The notes below the pieces were generated by a model. The model had not been told where the DNA came from. It saw only the letters and a list, made by a program, of their open reading frames with translations, and did not search any database. A DNA stretch of 35,071 nucleotides from CAIMZW01 sp037130455 (GTDB lineage Bacteria > Actinomycetota > Actinomycetes > Nanopelagicales > Nanopelagicaceae): NCBI GenBank assembly GCA_037130455.1, contig JBAXSZ010000011.1, positions 1-35,071 of the forward strand, read 5' to 3'. How positions within the stretch are numbered: position 1 is the first letter of the stretch; the number at the start of each line of letters is the position of its first letter. Below, one piece after another: positions 1 through 8,166 of this stretch. Both the position numbers and the translations under genes were made by a program.

Positions 1-51
1 GTAAATCCCCCGGCTCTGCCTTCGAAGGTTCAAATCCTTCACCCGCCACCA
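1..51 (+). tRNA. tRNA-Tyr(GUA), 3' portion (gene cut by window start)
   Basis: The window starts at the GTA anticodon. What follows is the 3' half of a bacterial tRNA-Tyr: the 3' strand of the anticodon stem (TCCCC), a variable arm with a GGC/GCC stem, a T arm (GAAGG, loop TTCAAAT, CCTTC), the acceptor strand ACCCGCC, a discriminator A and an encoded CCA ending at 51. The layout matches class II tRNA-Tyr. The 5' half would lie before the window, so I cannot confirm that the gene is intact. It is the first of four related repeats in this window. Confidence 0.75.
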
Positions 52-74
52 GATTTATCGTTCAGGGTATTTTT

Positions 75-123
75 GTAAATCCCCATACCTTCGAAGGTTC
101 AAATCCTGTACGCCAAGCCACCA
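75..123 (+). repeat. degenerate tRNA-Tyr 3'-end repeat
   Basis: This is a second tRNA-Tyr-like 3' segment, 23 bases after the first. It keeps GTAAATCCCC, a 20-base block identical to the T-arm region (88-107) and a final GCCACCA. The variable arm is shortened and the acceptor strand no longer matches. Both this copy and the one at 1-51 are followed by ATTTATCG one base after the CCA, so the duplicated unit extends slightly past the tRNA. It is best read as an old attachment-site duplicate, not a working tRNA. Confidence 0.7.
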
Positions 124-202
124 TATTTATCGCATTTAGCCCAGTTCTAGGCGGTTATACCTTCACTAATAACTGTCAATAGTGGATAGGAAAGCGAAGC
201 GC

Positions 203-1297
203 TCATTTCAATAGACGAGATATTAACGTGGGTTTAAATATCAAATTAGGTTGTTCTGTCTTTTTCGAATCATTTACCTTTATTACCGTATTACCCGTCT
301 CGCCCATCAGAACAACTAGTGCGGATGCTGCGATCTCTGAAATATTTTGATCTAACGATGTGAAATTAAAAACCTTTGAAGTGGGGCTATTATCGAAACC
401 AGAGACTGGAATAATCTTTTTAAGTCCTCGATATTCAAGTTGGGCACCTAGTGCCAAAGTGTCACTCGCGCAAACAAGAGCATCCATCTCTGGGAATTTT
501 GTTATTAGCTTTTTTGCTGATGCGCGTGCACTTGAAATCGATTCGATTCCTAATTCAAAGAATTTGATATTAATTTTTTTGCTATTAATATTTAGTAATT
601 CTTGTAGAGTCTTTGACCATCCCAAAAAGCGGTCATCACCAACACTCTTAGGGCTATTGGGTTGAGCTGAGAAGGTTTTCCATCCCAGGAAACCAATATT
701 TCGATAACCGAGTTTCCAGAACATCTTTGTGGCATCTGAAGTTCCGCTTCCACCATCTACGTCTATCCAAGGATATGAACCAGCAAACTCAGTCGAACTT
801 GCCCATGGTCTACCGAAGCTTAAGAAAGGAACGCTTTTTTGGATGAGATATTTTAATCTAGGGTCGTCTTCTACTGTTGAAGTCAATAAAAATCCATCAA
901 CATCTCGTGAGTCAACAAGTCTTTTGAGCTTTTTGACTTCGTCTTCATCTGGGCCGCAGGTATAAGTTACGACCTTTATATCTCGTGCTTCAGCAGATTT
1001 TACAACTTCATATACAAACTCATCTTGAATATAACCCGCGTAAAGTCCTTCGTTGCTAGAACCAGCAGATGCATTTGAATCGACCCTCACCGCTAGGGAT
1101 GCTGATTTTTTAGACCGCAATCTACGGGCTGAAAGATTTGGGGTGTAGTTCAGCTTATTTATCGCTTGCATAACGCGTTCAGTGGTTTCTGGCTTTACTC
1201 GTTCGGGAAAATTGAGGACATTTGAAACTGTCTGCAGTGAAACGCCAGCTTCCTTGGCAACTGAGATGATTGAGGGCGCAGATCTATTTTCTTTCAT
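203..1297 (-). CDS. LacI-family transcriptional regulator
   Basis: This 364-residue protein has the LacI layout. The N-terminal helix-turn-helix covers about residues 9-60 (SVAKEAGVSLQTVSNVLN), followed by the hinge region (NLSARRLRSKKS) and a periplasmic-binding-protein-like sugar-sensing domain to the C terminus. It is the last gene of a minus-strand group that also holds a glycosidase and a binding-protein-dependent sugar importer. It is therefore probably the local repressor. A perfect 16-base palindrome with a central CG lies over the promoter of the binding-protein gene (6559-6574) and is the natural candidate operator. The ribosome binding site at this start is weak. The effector sugar cannot be read from the sequence. 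Confidence 0.9.
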   Translation of the reverse strand: MKENRSAPSIISVAKEAGVSLQTVSNVLNFPERVKPETTERVMQAINKLNYTPNLSARRLRSKKSASLAVRVDSNASAGSSNEGLYAGYIQDEFVYEVVKSAEARDIKVVTYTCGPDEDEVKKLKRLVDSRDVDGFLLTSTVEDDPRLKYLIQKSVPFLSFGRPWASSTEFAGSYPWIDVDGGSGTSDATKMFWKLGYRNIGFLGWKTFSAQPNSPKSVGDDRFLGWSKTLQELLNINSKKINIKFFELGIESISSARASAKKLITKFPEMDALVCASDTLALGAQLEYRGLKKIIPVSGFDNSPTSKVFNFTSLDQNISEIAASALVVLMGETGNTVIKVNDSKKTEQPNLIFKPTLISRLLK

Positions 1298-1334
1298 TTA
1301 ACCGAACCTGATTTAAAATTTGCAAACATGAACT

Positions 1335-2726
1335 TTAGTTTACCTGCTCTGTTAACCAAGAATAAGCAGCAACAGTCCAGCCTTGAATAATTTGTGGTGG
1401 CTGTGCGACTCGATTAAATCGCTCAGCATTGCTCTCCCTGTCGAATGACTTCACATCATGAATATATCGGTTAACCAAATCTCCAGTTGGCCAGTCTCCT
1501 CTGAAGAATTCTGGATACCCACCCGATGATTCGATCGCTATCCGGGTCTTATTTTGAATCAGCTCAGATTCATTATTAAATCCTTGCTTAAGCAATCCTC
1601 GTGCCACGAGTACGCCATCAAATGGCCAAGCTGAGCCGGTGTGATACCCACCTGGTCGATATGAGATATGGGTATTAGAAAGCGTGCGCAATCCACTCTC
1701 GCCAAGCAAAATTGAGTCAGTCACGGCAGTTGCGATTGCTTGACGATACTTTGAGAATTGCACACCTGAAATAATCATCGAATCCAATAAACGGCCTTGA
1801 TTGCTGGCTATTGATTTCATTTGAATAGGTTTACCAGACCCATCTTGCTCGAGCGCTAAAGCAAAGTTATCTCCTAGCCAAAATTTTTCAATCAATGAGA
1901 CTTGAAGAGACTGAGCTAATTTTTCCAACTCTGCAATAGAAGTAGGCCAATTCTGGCTGGGACGGATACTCTGAATAAATATTGCGGCAAGGAGTGCGTC
2001 GTATGTTTCTCCAACAGTTTCAACCGATGCAGTCGAATCTCCGCGGGCCAAAGTTCCATCCAAGTGCATGTAGGAATCGCCGGAATCTTTCCAAACTTGA
2101 TTTTCAATACCTCGCGGATTAGCACGATTAGATTCGATAAACCCTGATTGGCTGTTTAATCGATTCAAGATCCATTCTGTTGCTGCCAAAGAGCGCTGCC
2201 AAAGTGCTACTCCAGATACTTCAATATCTAGAATTTCGGGCTTATAGAGTGCTTCGACGTGTAACAGACGCAGCCAAATAAGAGTCGCATCAACTGAGCC
2301 GAAATAAGGAAATTTCCAGCCACCCTGCTCTGCCAATTTAATAGCCACAGGGTCATCGCCCTCACGAACTTCATGGGGGATGCGGCCAGGTTCTTCTTCG
2401 CTACTTGGGTCAAATTTGCCACCCTGAAATGATGCCAAAGCACAAAGAACATTAAGGCGCAGACCTGGTCGCGCACCATGAAGTAAATCGGAAATCAAAA
2501 GCGAATCTCGCCCAAAGAGACATTTATATAAGTTCTGTTCAGGAATATCTCTGTGCACCAACAGTGGAACAGCTGCAAATGGCACCTGGTATCCATTTGA
2601 ATACCCAATTATCATTTCAACAGCTTTATCTAACTGAGGTCGATTTGCTGGGTTAAGTGCCGGATCTCCGTCTTCGAGAATGACCGAAAAATTAGTGGTT
2701 TCTTCTCCTGCTTTTAATGATTTCAT
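1335..2726 (-). CDS. (alpha/alpha)6-barrel glycosidase, amylo-alpha-1,6-glucosidase-like
   Basis: This 463-residue protein resembles the catalytic domain of bacterial glycogen-debranching enzymes and related six-hairpin glycosidases. Visible blocks in order are CLFGRDSLLISDLL, GRIPHEVREGDDP, FPYFGSVDATLIWL, NQVWKDSGDSYMHLDG and RPGGYHTGSAWPFDG. No signal peptide is seen, so it should act in the cytoplasm on imported oligosaccharide. Its start lies 5 bases from the stop of the upstream membrane-protein gene, with GGAGA about 11 bases before the ATG, so it is cotranscribed with the importer. By context it would split the transported glucoside or oligosaccharide. The exact bond specificity is not determined; trehalose, alpha-glucan or mannosylglycerate-type substrates are all possible for this fold. 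Confidence 0.75.
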   Translation of the reverse strand: MKSLKAGEETTNFSVILEDGDPALNPANRPQLDKAVEMIIGYSNGYQVPFAAVPLLVHRDIPEQNLYKCLFGRDSLLISDLLHGARPGLRLNVLCALASFQGGKFDPSSEEEPGRIPHEVREGDDPVAIKLAEQGGWKFPYFGSVDATLIWLRLLHVEALYKPEILDIEVSGVALWQRSLAATEWILNRLNSQSGFIESNRANPRGIENQVWKDSGDSYMHLDGTLARGDSTASVETVGETYDALLAAIFIQSIRPSQNWPTSIAELEKLAQSLQVSLIEKFWLGDNFALALEQDGSGKPIQMKSIASNQGRLLDSMIISGVQFSKYRQAIATAVTDSILLGESGLRTLSNTHISYRPGGYHTGSAWPFDGVLVARGLLKQGFNNESELIQNKTRIAIESSGGYPEFFRGDWPTGDLVNRYIHDVKSFDRESNAERFNRVAQPPQIIQGWTVAAYSWLTEQVN

Positions 2727-2731
2727 ATTGT

Positions 2732-3379
2732 TTAACTATCTCCATTTATTTCATTGATAAGTTCATACCCGGTAATAATTATGACGCCTTGCGCTACCGT
2801 TAATCCAACAAAGCAAAAAACGAAAATTAGCGGAGAAAGTGCAAAGAGGATGCCAATAGCGATCAAACTTTTTAATTTATTCCTACTTAAGTAAGTAAAG
2901 AAGTAAGTAGTAACAGAAATATCTCTACCTCCACTGATGCTTAGAATGCAAATGGTATTGAATATAACCATCTGAATTATCCAGAAGAGAAATAAAGTGA
3001 GGGATGTACTTCGATATAAGAAATCTACTGCTATTGAGTTACTTTGATTTTGAGTCAAATTATTAGAAGAGATGCAGAAAAGTATTCCGGTGAAGAAATT
3101 GAGAAATAAAGCTCTCTGGAAAACTGAGTTCGTTAAGTAGCTCTGTAAATGTGACTTCTTACTAGGTTTCTGAGCAATGTGAGCGGCCAGCAAGGAGGCT
3201 AGTGAACACAGCGCCACTGATATAGTCTGGAAATAGAGATTATTGCTTTGGATTAAAAAGATTAGGCAGATACTCCAGAAGAAAGCAGCTGGAATCGATT
3301 TAACATTTAGATCCCAAGTATGAAGCAAAACCCTACGGATCAAGTTGTTTTCTGATCGTTCTCTCTTCATTGTGATCAT
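2732..3379 (-). CDS. small multi-pass membrane protein, possibly DUF624/YesL-like
   Basis: This 215-residue hydrophobic protein has about five predicted membrane segments, for example AAFFWSICLIFLIQ near the N terminus and the long stretch SLIAIGILFALSPLIFVFCF near the C terminus. The start overlaps the stop of the MalG-type permease gene (ATGA), which indicates translational coupling. An alternative ATG lies three codons downstream at 3370. YesL/DUF624 membrane proteins of similar size commonly accompany carbohydrate ABC importers, and the position here fits, but I see no diagnostic motif. Treat it as an importer-associated membrane protein of unknown function. Confidence 0.6.
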   Translation of the reverse strand: MITMKRERSENNLIRRVLLHTWDLNVKSIPAAFFWSICLIFLIQSNNLYFQTISVALCSLASLLAAHIAQKPSKKSHLQSYLTNSVFQRALFLNFFTGILFCISSNNLTQNQSNSIAVDFLYRSTSLTLFLFWIIQMVIFNTICILSISGGRDISVTTYFFTYLSRNKLKSLIAIGILFALSPLIFVFCFVGLTVAQGVIIITGYELINEINGDS

Positions 3380-4206
3380 CCTTTAACCGATGAAGAGAGT
3401 TGAACATTGATTATGTATCTTTGCCCGAATGTATACAAAGCAAGAATTGGGATTGTAGAAAGCACAACTAGAGCCATGATTGGTGGCCAATCCGTTGAGA
3501 ATTGGCCTTTGAATTGCAAGATTCCGAAAGGCAAAGTCCAGTGGTTGGGGCTTTGAAGCACAATTGATGGCCAGAATAAATCGTTCCAAGTACCTTGAAA
3601 GGTCATAATTGCAATTGTGGCAAGAACTGGTGCTGCGTTGGGCAACATAATCTTAGAAAATAGCTGGAATGGCCCAGCTCCATCTATTTTCGCTGCATCT
3701 TCTAATTCTCTTGGAATTGTTAAGAAGTATTGACGCATTAGAAATACATCAGCTGCGCTAATAGCTTTCACCAAGAAGATTGCTAAATAATTAGTAGGTC
3801 CAGTATTAATCAGTTCCATCTTCACGAGCAACTGATACATAGGAACCAGCCGTAGTTGGTCTGGAACCATCATGCAACCCAGAACAACAAAGAAGAGGGC
3901 ATCTCGTCCTGGAAAACGCAGCCGCGCAAAGGCATATCCTGCTAACGCAGCGAAAATGAGGTGCAATACAACTACTACGCATGCGATGAAGAGAGAATTC
4001 GCAAAGAGAGTTTGAAAGTTTGGCTGAATTTTTCCAAAGACCGTAACGTAAGCTTTCGCTGTTGGATTATCTGGAATCAGATTGCTTTGATACACCTCAT
4101 CTGATGGCTTGATAGACGTGCTAATGGACCAAATAAATGGAACTACTGTGATAACTGAGTAGAAAATTAGCATCGAGTAGAACATATATTTCCTGATTTT
4201 GGTCAT
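3376..4206 (-). CDS. carbohydrate ABC transporter permease, MalG/AraQ type
   Basis: This 276-residue inner-membrane permease of the CUT1 sugar importer class has six membrane spans. The cytoplasmic EAA loop is visible (about residues 166-185, EDAAKIDGAGPFQLFSKIML) and contacts the ATPase. Its first base overlaps the last base of the MalF-type permease stop (TAATG), so the two are translated together as a heterodimer. No ATPase gene lies in this group. CUT1 systems in Gram-positive bacteria often share one MsiK-type ATPase encoded elsewhere, which is probably the case here. Confidence 0.92.
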   Translation of the reverse strand: MTKIRKYMFYSMLIFYSVITVVPFIWSISTSIKPSDEVYQSNLIPDNPTAKAYVTVFGKIQPNFQTLFANSLFIACVVVVLHLIFAALAGYAFARLRFPGRDALFFVVLGCMMVPDQLRLVPMYQLLVKMELINTGPTNYLAIFLVKAISAADVFLMRQYFLTIPRELEDAAKIDGAGPFQLFSKIMLPNAAPVLATIAIMTFQGTWNDLFWPSIVLQSPNHWTLPFGILQFKGQFSTDWPPIMALVVLSTIPILALYTFGQRYIINVQLSSSVKG

Positions 4207-5138
4207 TAGTTCTCACCCCGCCAAGCCGAAGAACCAAAAATCAACTTCTGTAAGATCGTTAAGCTGAAAATGATTACAAAAAGGATTACGCCTATCGCGC
4301 TCGCATATCCGAATTCAAACTTTCTAAAGCAAGCGTTATATATGTATAAAACCATTGTCATTAAGGAGTAATCAGGGCTTCCATCCGCACCGCCAGCCAG
4401 GATCGCCTGATCATAAAGTTGCAGAGCACCAATCATTCCTGTTGTCACAACAAAGAAGTGGGCGGGCTTTAAGAGCGGCATAGTTATGTACCAAAATACT
4501 TGTCTCCGCGACGCCCCATCGGTCATCGCAGCTTCACGGTACTGGGAGTCAACGGTTTGTAGATTAGCTAGATAGAAGAGCATCATGGTTCCGCTAGTGG
4601 TCCAAGCGTTTAATCCAATAATTGAATAAAGAGCAGTTCGCGAGTCAGACAACCAGGCACCCTGATTAAATAAGTTACTTACATCTACTCCGAAAAATTT
4701 AAGCATTCCATTAAAAACACCATCAGGAGCCATTAGAAAAATAAATAGTGTTGTGATTGCAGCACTGCTTGCTATAGACGGAAAGTAAAAAGCAGATCTA
4801 AAGAACTTACTTCCTTTGATCTTAGAATTAACTAAAAGAGCAAGGAAAAGTCCAAGCGCGCTTTGAATTGGCACTACCAGCAATGAGTACTTGAGCGAAT
4901 TCCTGATAGCTTTGAGAAAAATCGGGTCTGAAAGAGCTCGCCGGTAGTTGTCTAAACCAACGTTCTCAGTTGGACCAATCAATCCCCAGTCATAAGTTGA
5001 TATGTAGATTGCATAAAAAAAGATTCCGACACTTAGGAATAAGAAGAGTGCCATAGGAATTGAGATAAATCCATACCCAACCAGAATTTCTGACTTCCTA
5101 CGACTCAGTCGAGGGAGGTACTTTTTTGAAGATTGCAT
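4206..5138 (-). CDS. carbohydrate ABC transporter permease, MalF/UgpA type
   Basis: This 310-residue partner permease of the CUT1 importer begins with a cytoplasmic basic tail (RLSRRKSE), followed by about six membrane spans. It carries an EAA-type loop (EAAMTDGASRRQVFWYITMP). A strong ribosome binding site (AAAGGAGG) precedes the ATG. It follows the binding-protein gene after a 179-base gap that holds a strong hairpin, an arrangement that usually lets the binding protein be made in excess over the permeases. Confidence 0.92.
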   Translation of the reverse strand: MQSSKKYLPRLSRRKSEILVGYGFISIPMALFLFLSVGIFFYAIYISTYDWGLIGPTENVGLDNYRRALSDPIFLKAIRNSLKYSLLVVPIQSALGLFLALLVNSKIKGSKFFRSAFYFPSIASSAAITTLFIFLMAPDGVFNGMLKFFGVDVSNLFNQGAWLSDSRTALYSIIGLNAWTTSGTMMLFYLANLQTVDSQYREAAMTDGASRRQVFWYITMPLLKPAHFFVVTTGMIGALQLYDQAILAGGADGSPDYSLMTMVLYIYNACFRKFEFGYASAIGVILFVIIFSLTILQKLIFGSSAWRGEN

Positions 5139-5263
5139 GGATTCACCTCCTTTAAGAATTTGTCAATACTTTAGATATAAATTGGGCTAGAGCTAATTCG
5201 AATACTAAATGAGGCACAACTCTAAATCCCAGCTCAGGCATTTAGTTAAAAGCATTCAGATAT

Positions 5264-5301
5264 AACTAGGGGTAGATAGTTTGAACTACCTACCCCTAGT
5301 T
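5264..5301 (-). promoter_or_regulatory. intercistronic hairpin between binding-protein and permease genes
   Basis: AACTAGGGGTAG at 5264-5275 is perfectly complementary to 5290-5301 (12 base pairs). The arms can pair further inward after one mismatch. The hairpin lies 17 bases past the binding-protein stop. On the minus strand it is not followed by a T run, so it looks like an mRNA-stabilising or partial-termination element and not a full terminator. Confidence 0.6.
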
Positions 5302-5317
5302 TATTATCTATTTCTAA

Positions 5318-6538
5318 CTATCCCTTAGGCCAAGCAGCCTCTGCGGCCGCAATAATTGCTGCGGCAGCCTTCTTAGGATTGAAGCTCTTATCTTGGATCT
5401 GCTTCTTGGCTTCATTATTGAAAGCTCCAACTACATCGCCCCAGCCCTTAAAAGCAGGAGTAGTAATTGTGGTAGCCAACTTGGCAACCACGCCATTTAC
5501 TTCGTATCCGAGTGGAATTGCCACATCTGATCGTGAAGGAATTGCTACACCAAATGAAGTCCATACAGTCATGCCACGGGCACCTGTCATGTATTCAATA
5601 AAGGTCCAAGCTTCCTTAGGGTTTGGTGAATCCTTACCAATTGCATAAGCAGCAGTGAATGCAAGTGATCCCGCTTGCTTAGCTGTTGGTAGTGGACCCT
5701 TAATCATTGAGTCGTAAACATCTGGGAATGAATCCTTTAGGTATGGATCAAGCCATGCGCCTTCCATTGTGTAAGCACACTTTCCCTTACCAAAAGCTTC
5801 GCCGGCCCAGCCAGCTGAAAGTTGTGCCGGAGTTTTGAAAGCACCACTCTTGTAATTAGTCATAGCCCACTCAAGACCAGCCTTTGAAGTAGCTGAAGAA
5901 AGTAATGACTTATTTGCTGCAGATGACAAGCCGCCACCAAAAGCAACGAAATATGCACCGAGGCGATTTATATCTGCATCAACACACATTGGCGTAATGT
6001 TCTTGGCCAATAGTGCCTTTGCTTGAATAGCGAACTGCGCAGTTGTCTTTGGTAGCGCCTTAATTCCTGCAGCTGCCATCAGAGTCGTATTTCCCTCTAG
6101 AACTAGTGGGTTAGCATCCTTAGGGAGACCAAATAGCTTTGCGCCACTTTGGAAAGGCTTTAGATAACTCGCATTGAATTTAGTTAGATTGAATTTGGAC
6201 GCAGTGATTGATGGCATCAAATCAAGAAGAACTCCCTGAGCTGCCCAATCTTGTGCGATACCAGCATCTAAGTAGAAAACATCATTAGGTGTCTTTGAAG
6301 CAAAACGGGCTGCCATTTGCGCACCGTGATCGTTATCGACAATTAAATCAACTTTGATTGTTGGATTTCTAGATTCGAAAGTTGCAACGGCATCTTTTAG
6401 GGCCGAAGTTTCAGCTGGTGATGATCCCCAAGTCGAAACGGAGATTGTTGTTACCGCATCGGCAGCTATTGCAGATGGGGCAACAGAGACTGCCAAAGCA
6501 AGCGCTAGAAGAGCCGCTCCTGTAGAGACTTTTTTCAT
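5318..6538 (-). CDS. sugar ABC transporter substrate-binding protein (family 1)
   Basis: This 406-residue secreted binding protein begins with a Sec signal peptide (basic MKK, hydrophobic core, cleavage likely after AIA near residue 25). There is no lipobox cysteine at the cleavage site, so anchoring is unclear. The mature part has the family 1 solute-binding layout: an N-terminal VSTWGSSPAETSALKDAV segment, then GLPKDANPLVLEGNTTLM and a YTMEGAWLDPYL hinge-side segment. It is the first gene of the importer operon. AAGGAG precedes the ATG, and a promoter with an overlapping palindromic operator lies just upstream. The ligand is probably a glucoside or oligosaccharide, given the downstream glycosidase; this is inference. 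Confidence 0.92.
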   Translation of the reverse strand: MKKVSTGAALLALALAVSVAPSAIAADAVTTISVSTWGSSPAETSALKDAVATFESRNPTIKVDLIVDNDHGAQMAARFASKTPNDVFYLDAGIAQDWAAQGVLLDLMPSITASKFNLTKFNASYLKPFQSGAKLFGLPKDANPLVLEGNTTLMAAAGIKALPKTTAQFAIQAKALLAKNITPMCVDADINRLGAYFVAFGGGLSSAANKSLLSSATSKAGLEWAMTNYKSGAFKTPAQLSAGWAGEAFGKGKCAYTMEGAWLDPYLKDSFPDVYDSMIKGPLPTAKQAGSLAFTAAYAIGKDSPNPKEAWTFIEYMTGARGMTVWTSFGVAIPSRSDVAIPLGYEVNGVVAKLATTITTPAFKGWGDVVGAFNNEAKKQIQDKSFNPKKAAAAIIAAAEAAWPKG

Positions 6539-6558
6539 GTTTCTCCTTAACTAAGTGA

Positions 6559-6574
6559 ATTTGAACGTTCAAAT
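6559..6574 (-). promoter_or_regulatory. putative LacI-family operator
   Basis: ATTTGAACGTTCAAAT is a perfect 16-base palindrome with the central CG typical of LacI-family operators. It overlaps the -10 element and start region of the binding-protein promoter, where a bound repressor would block transcription. The LacI-type gene at 203-1297, in the same gene group, is the likely binder. Confidence 0.65.
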
Positions 6575-6601
6575 AATATGGATGGGGGAAATCCAATGCA
6601 A
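6573..6601 (-). promoter_or_regulatory. sigma70-type promoter of the sugar importer operon
   Basis: Read on the minus strand, TTGCAT (6601-6596) and TATTAT (6578-6573) are separated by exactly 17 bases. This places the start of transcription inside the palindrome at 6559-6574, about 30 bases before the binding-protein ATG. Confidence 0.6.
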
Positions 6602-6685
6602 TAGAAATTGGCATTTTTTCGATAACGAATGGGTGAAGATTCCAGCCCCTTTTTCTGTAAAAGGCTCACTTTCCGTTGTAAATCA

Positions 6686-6767
6686 AAGGTCAAGAGGCTA
6701 GATGGGAGGGAGGGGACTGTAAATCCCCCGGCTCTGCCTTCGAAGGTTCAAATCCTTCACCCGCCAC
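6686..6767 (+). repeat. tRNA-Tyr-like attachment repeat, acceptor 5' strand missing
   Basis: 6719-6767 is identical over 49 bases to 1-49. The similarity to tRNA-Tyr extends further upstream than that. GGGGA (6712-6716) completes the anticodon stem around CTGTAAA, and 6691-6711 aligns loosely with a D arm ending in GGGAG. No GGCGGGT acceptor strand is found before it, and the 3' end reads CCAC then AAAA, so the CCA is lost too. It separates the sugar-importer block from the glycosyltransferase block. It is probably an integration junction and not a functional tRNA. Confidence 0.75.
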
Positions 6768-6833
6768 AAAACGTAAAGTTACCAGTTCTAGTTGTGGACT
6801 ACATTGTTGCGTTACGGTAACTATACTGATTAG

Positions 6834-7178
6834 ATGAAAATACTAGTAACCGGTGGCTCTGGCTTTCTGGGTTCACATTTATGTGAGCGACTCTTGGAAA
6901 TGAATCATGAAGTTATCTGCGTGGACAACTTTTATACCGGCAACAAGGCAAATGTTTATGACCTTTTATCAAATCCAAACTTTGAGTTGATTCGACACGA
7001 TATAACATTTCCTCTCTATCTAGAAGTTGATGGAATTTTTAATCTCGCGTGCCCTGCCTCTCCAATTCATTATCAAAAAGATCCAGTTCAGACTATTAAA
7101 ACTTCTGTACATGGGGCAATCAATATGTTGGGACTTGCAAAGAGAAGGGCTCAGAGAAAAGTATCGCGAATACTATGA
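6834..7178 (+). pseudogene. truncated UDP-glucuronate decarboxylase / NAD-dependent epimerase
   Basis: The first ~104 residues match the N terminus of UDP-glucuronate decarboxylases of the extended short-chain dehydrogenase family: MKILVTGGSGFLGSHL with the GxxGxxG nucleotide-binding motif, VDNFYTGNKANV, ACPASPIHYQKDPVQTIKTS and NMLGLAKR. The family is about 310 residues long; here homology stops at about 7145 and the frame ends at 7178. The catalytic YxxxK part is absent. In another frame the sequence right after the break reads LREKYREYYDKNTE and stops at 7192-7194, which looks like the C-terminal tail of a different lost gene. A TATACT -10-like element (6822-6827) sits 6 bases before the ATG, so the fragment may still be transcribed, possibly leaderless. 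It is almost certainly inactive. Confidence 0.8.
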
Positions 7179-7273
7179 CAAAAACACGGAGTAGTGCATT
7201 GCTTTTCTTCTGGCAACTTGTCATTGAAAGAAACAATCTAGGCCTGAGAAAACATTTGGGGGTCTAATTTAAA

Positions 7274-8110
7274 GTGAAGATAAATATTGTTAGGCCTAAA
7301 CGTGTTTGGCACCCCGAAGTCTTTGATGAAGTCTGTGAACTTTTAATAAGCTCATGCAAAGAACTGGGACACAATGTCGATTCTCAGTATGAAAAATACG
7401 ATTTTGATGCTCTGAATATCTTTATTTCACTTTACTTCCCAAATGAATATCTACTTTCTGCACCCAAAGGCAGCATTATTTTTCAAATGGAAAATCTCAA
7501 AGGAGAATCAGATTACTTTCAACGATCCATTGCTCGTGCATCTATGTTCGCTAAGGCATTCGAATTTTGGGACTACTCATTATCAAATATAGAAGTTCTG
7601 AATTCCTTAGGAGCCCTTTCTGTTAAGTTTTTTGAATTTGGTTACTGTGAAACTCTTGAAAAATTTGAGCAGAATGAAATTTCTGATCGATCCGTGGATG
7701 TTGTATTTTGTGGGCACTTAAATGATCATCGAAGTTCAATACTAAACCAAATGAAAGAGCTTGGACTGAAAGTCGAAGTCATCGAAGCGATGTATGGTAT
7801 TGAAAGAGATAAAATTCTTCTGAATTCGAAGGTTGTACTGAATTTGCATAGTGAAGGATCAAATTTTGAAATTGTAAGAGTTTTTTATCCAGTGAATAAC
7901 AGAATGTTGGTAGTTTCCGAAAAAAATCCAGAAACATCGATATTTCATAAATATTCCGACTATGTAACTACTTTTTCTAAGGATGAAATTGCTAAGAAGA
8001 CTTACGAGTTATTGTCGAACCCCGAAGAATTACAGACATTAACTCGGTTACATTACGAAGAATACAGAAAATCTTCTTCTACGGAAATTCTTAAGGCTCT
8101 ATTATCTTAG
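7274..8110 (+). CDS. glycosyltransferase-like protein (GT-B type, probable)
   Basis: This 278-residue soluble protein starts at GTG, with GGGGGTC about 10 bases upstream. The N-terminal part has KGSIIFQMENL, and the second half has a Rossmann-like DVVFCGHLNDHRSSILNQM followed by LNSKVVLNLHS and ENPETSIFHKYSDYVTTF. This order resembles family 1-like glycosyltransferases, where the end of the second domain carries nucleotide-sugar contacts. The gene is clearly AT-rich next to the catabolic genes after 8200, and it sits with a broken nucleotide-sugar enzyme between two tRNA repeats. It is therefore probably laterally acquired surface-polysaccharide cargo. Donor and acceptor sugars are unknown. 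Confidence 0.6.
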   Translation: MKINIVRPKRVWHPEVFDEVCELLISSCKELGHNVDSQYEKYDFDALNIFISLYFPNEYLLSAPKGSIIFQMENLKGESDYFQRSIARASMFAKAFEFWDYSLSNIEVLNSLGALSVKFFEFGYCETLEKFEQNEISDRSVDVVFCGHLNDHRSSILNQMKELGLKVEVIEAMYGIERDKILLNSKVVLNLHSEGSNFEIVRVFYPVNNRMLVVSEKNPETSIFHKYSDYVTTFSKDEIAKKTYELLSNPEELQTLTRLHYEEYRKSSSTEILKALLS

Positions 8111-8166
8111 AGTAACGGTAGAGAGTCTTATTCTAGAAATTGATTGACAACTGGGGATTCTGTCGT

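Noticed and set aside
181..205. Short AGCG/CGCT hairpin after the LacI gene as a terminator
   Set aside because: A 4-base-pair stem with only a short T run on the minus strand is not convincing.
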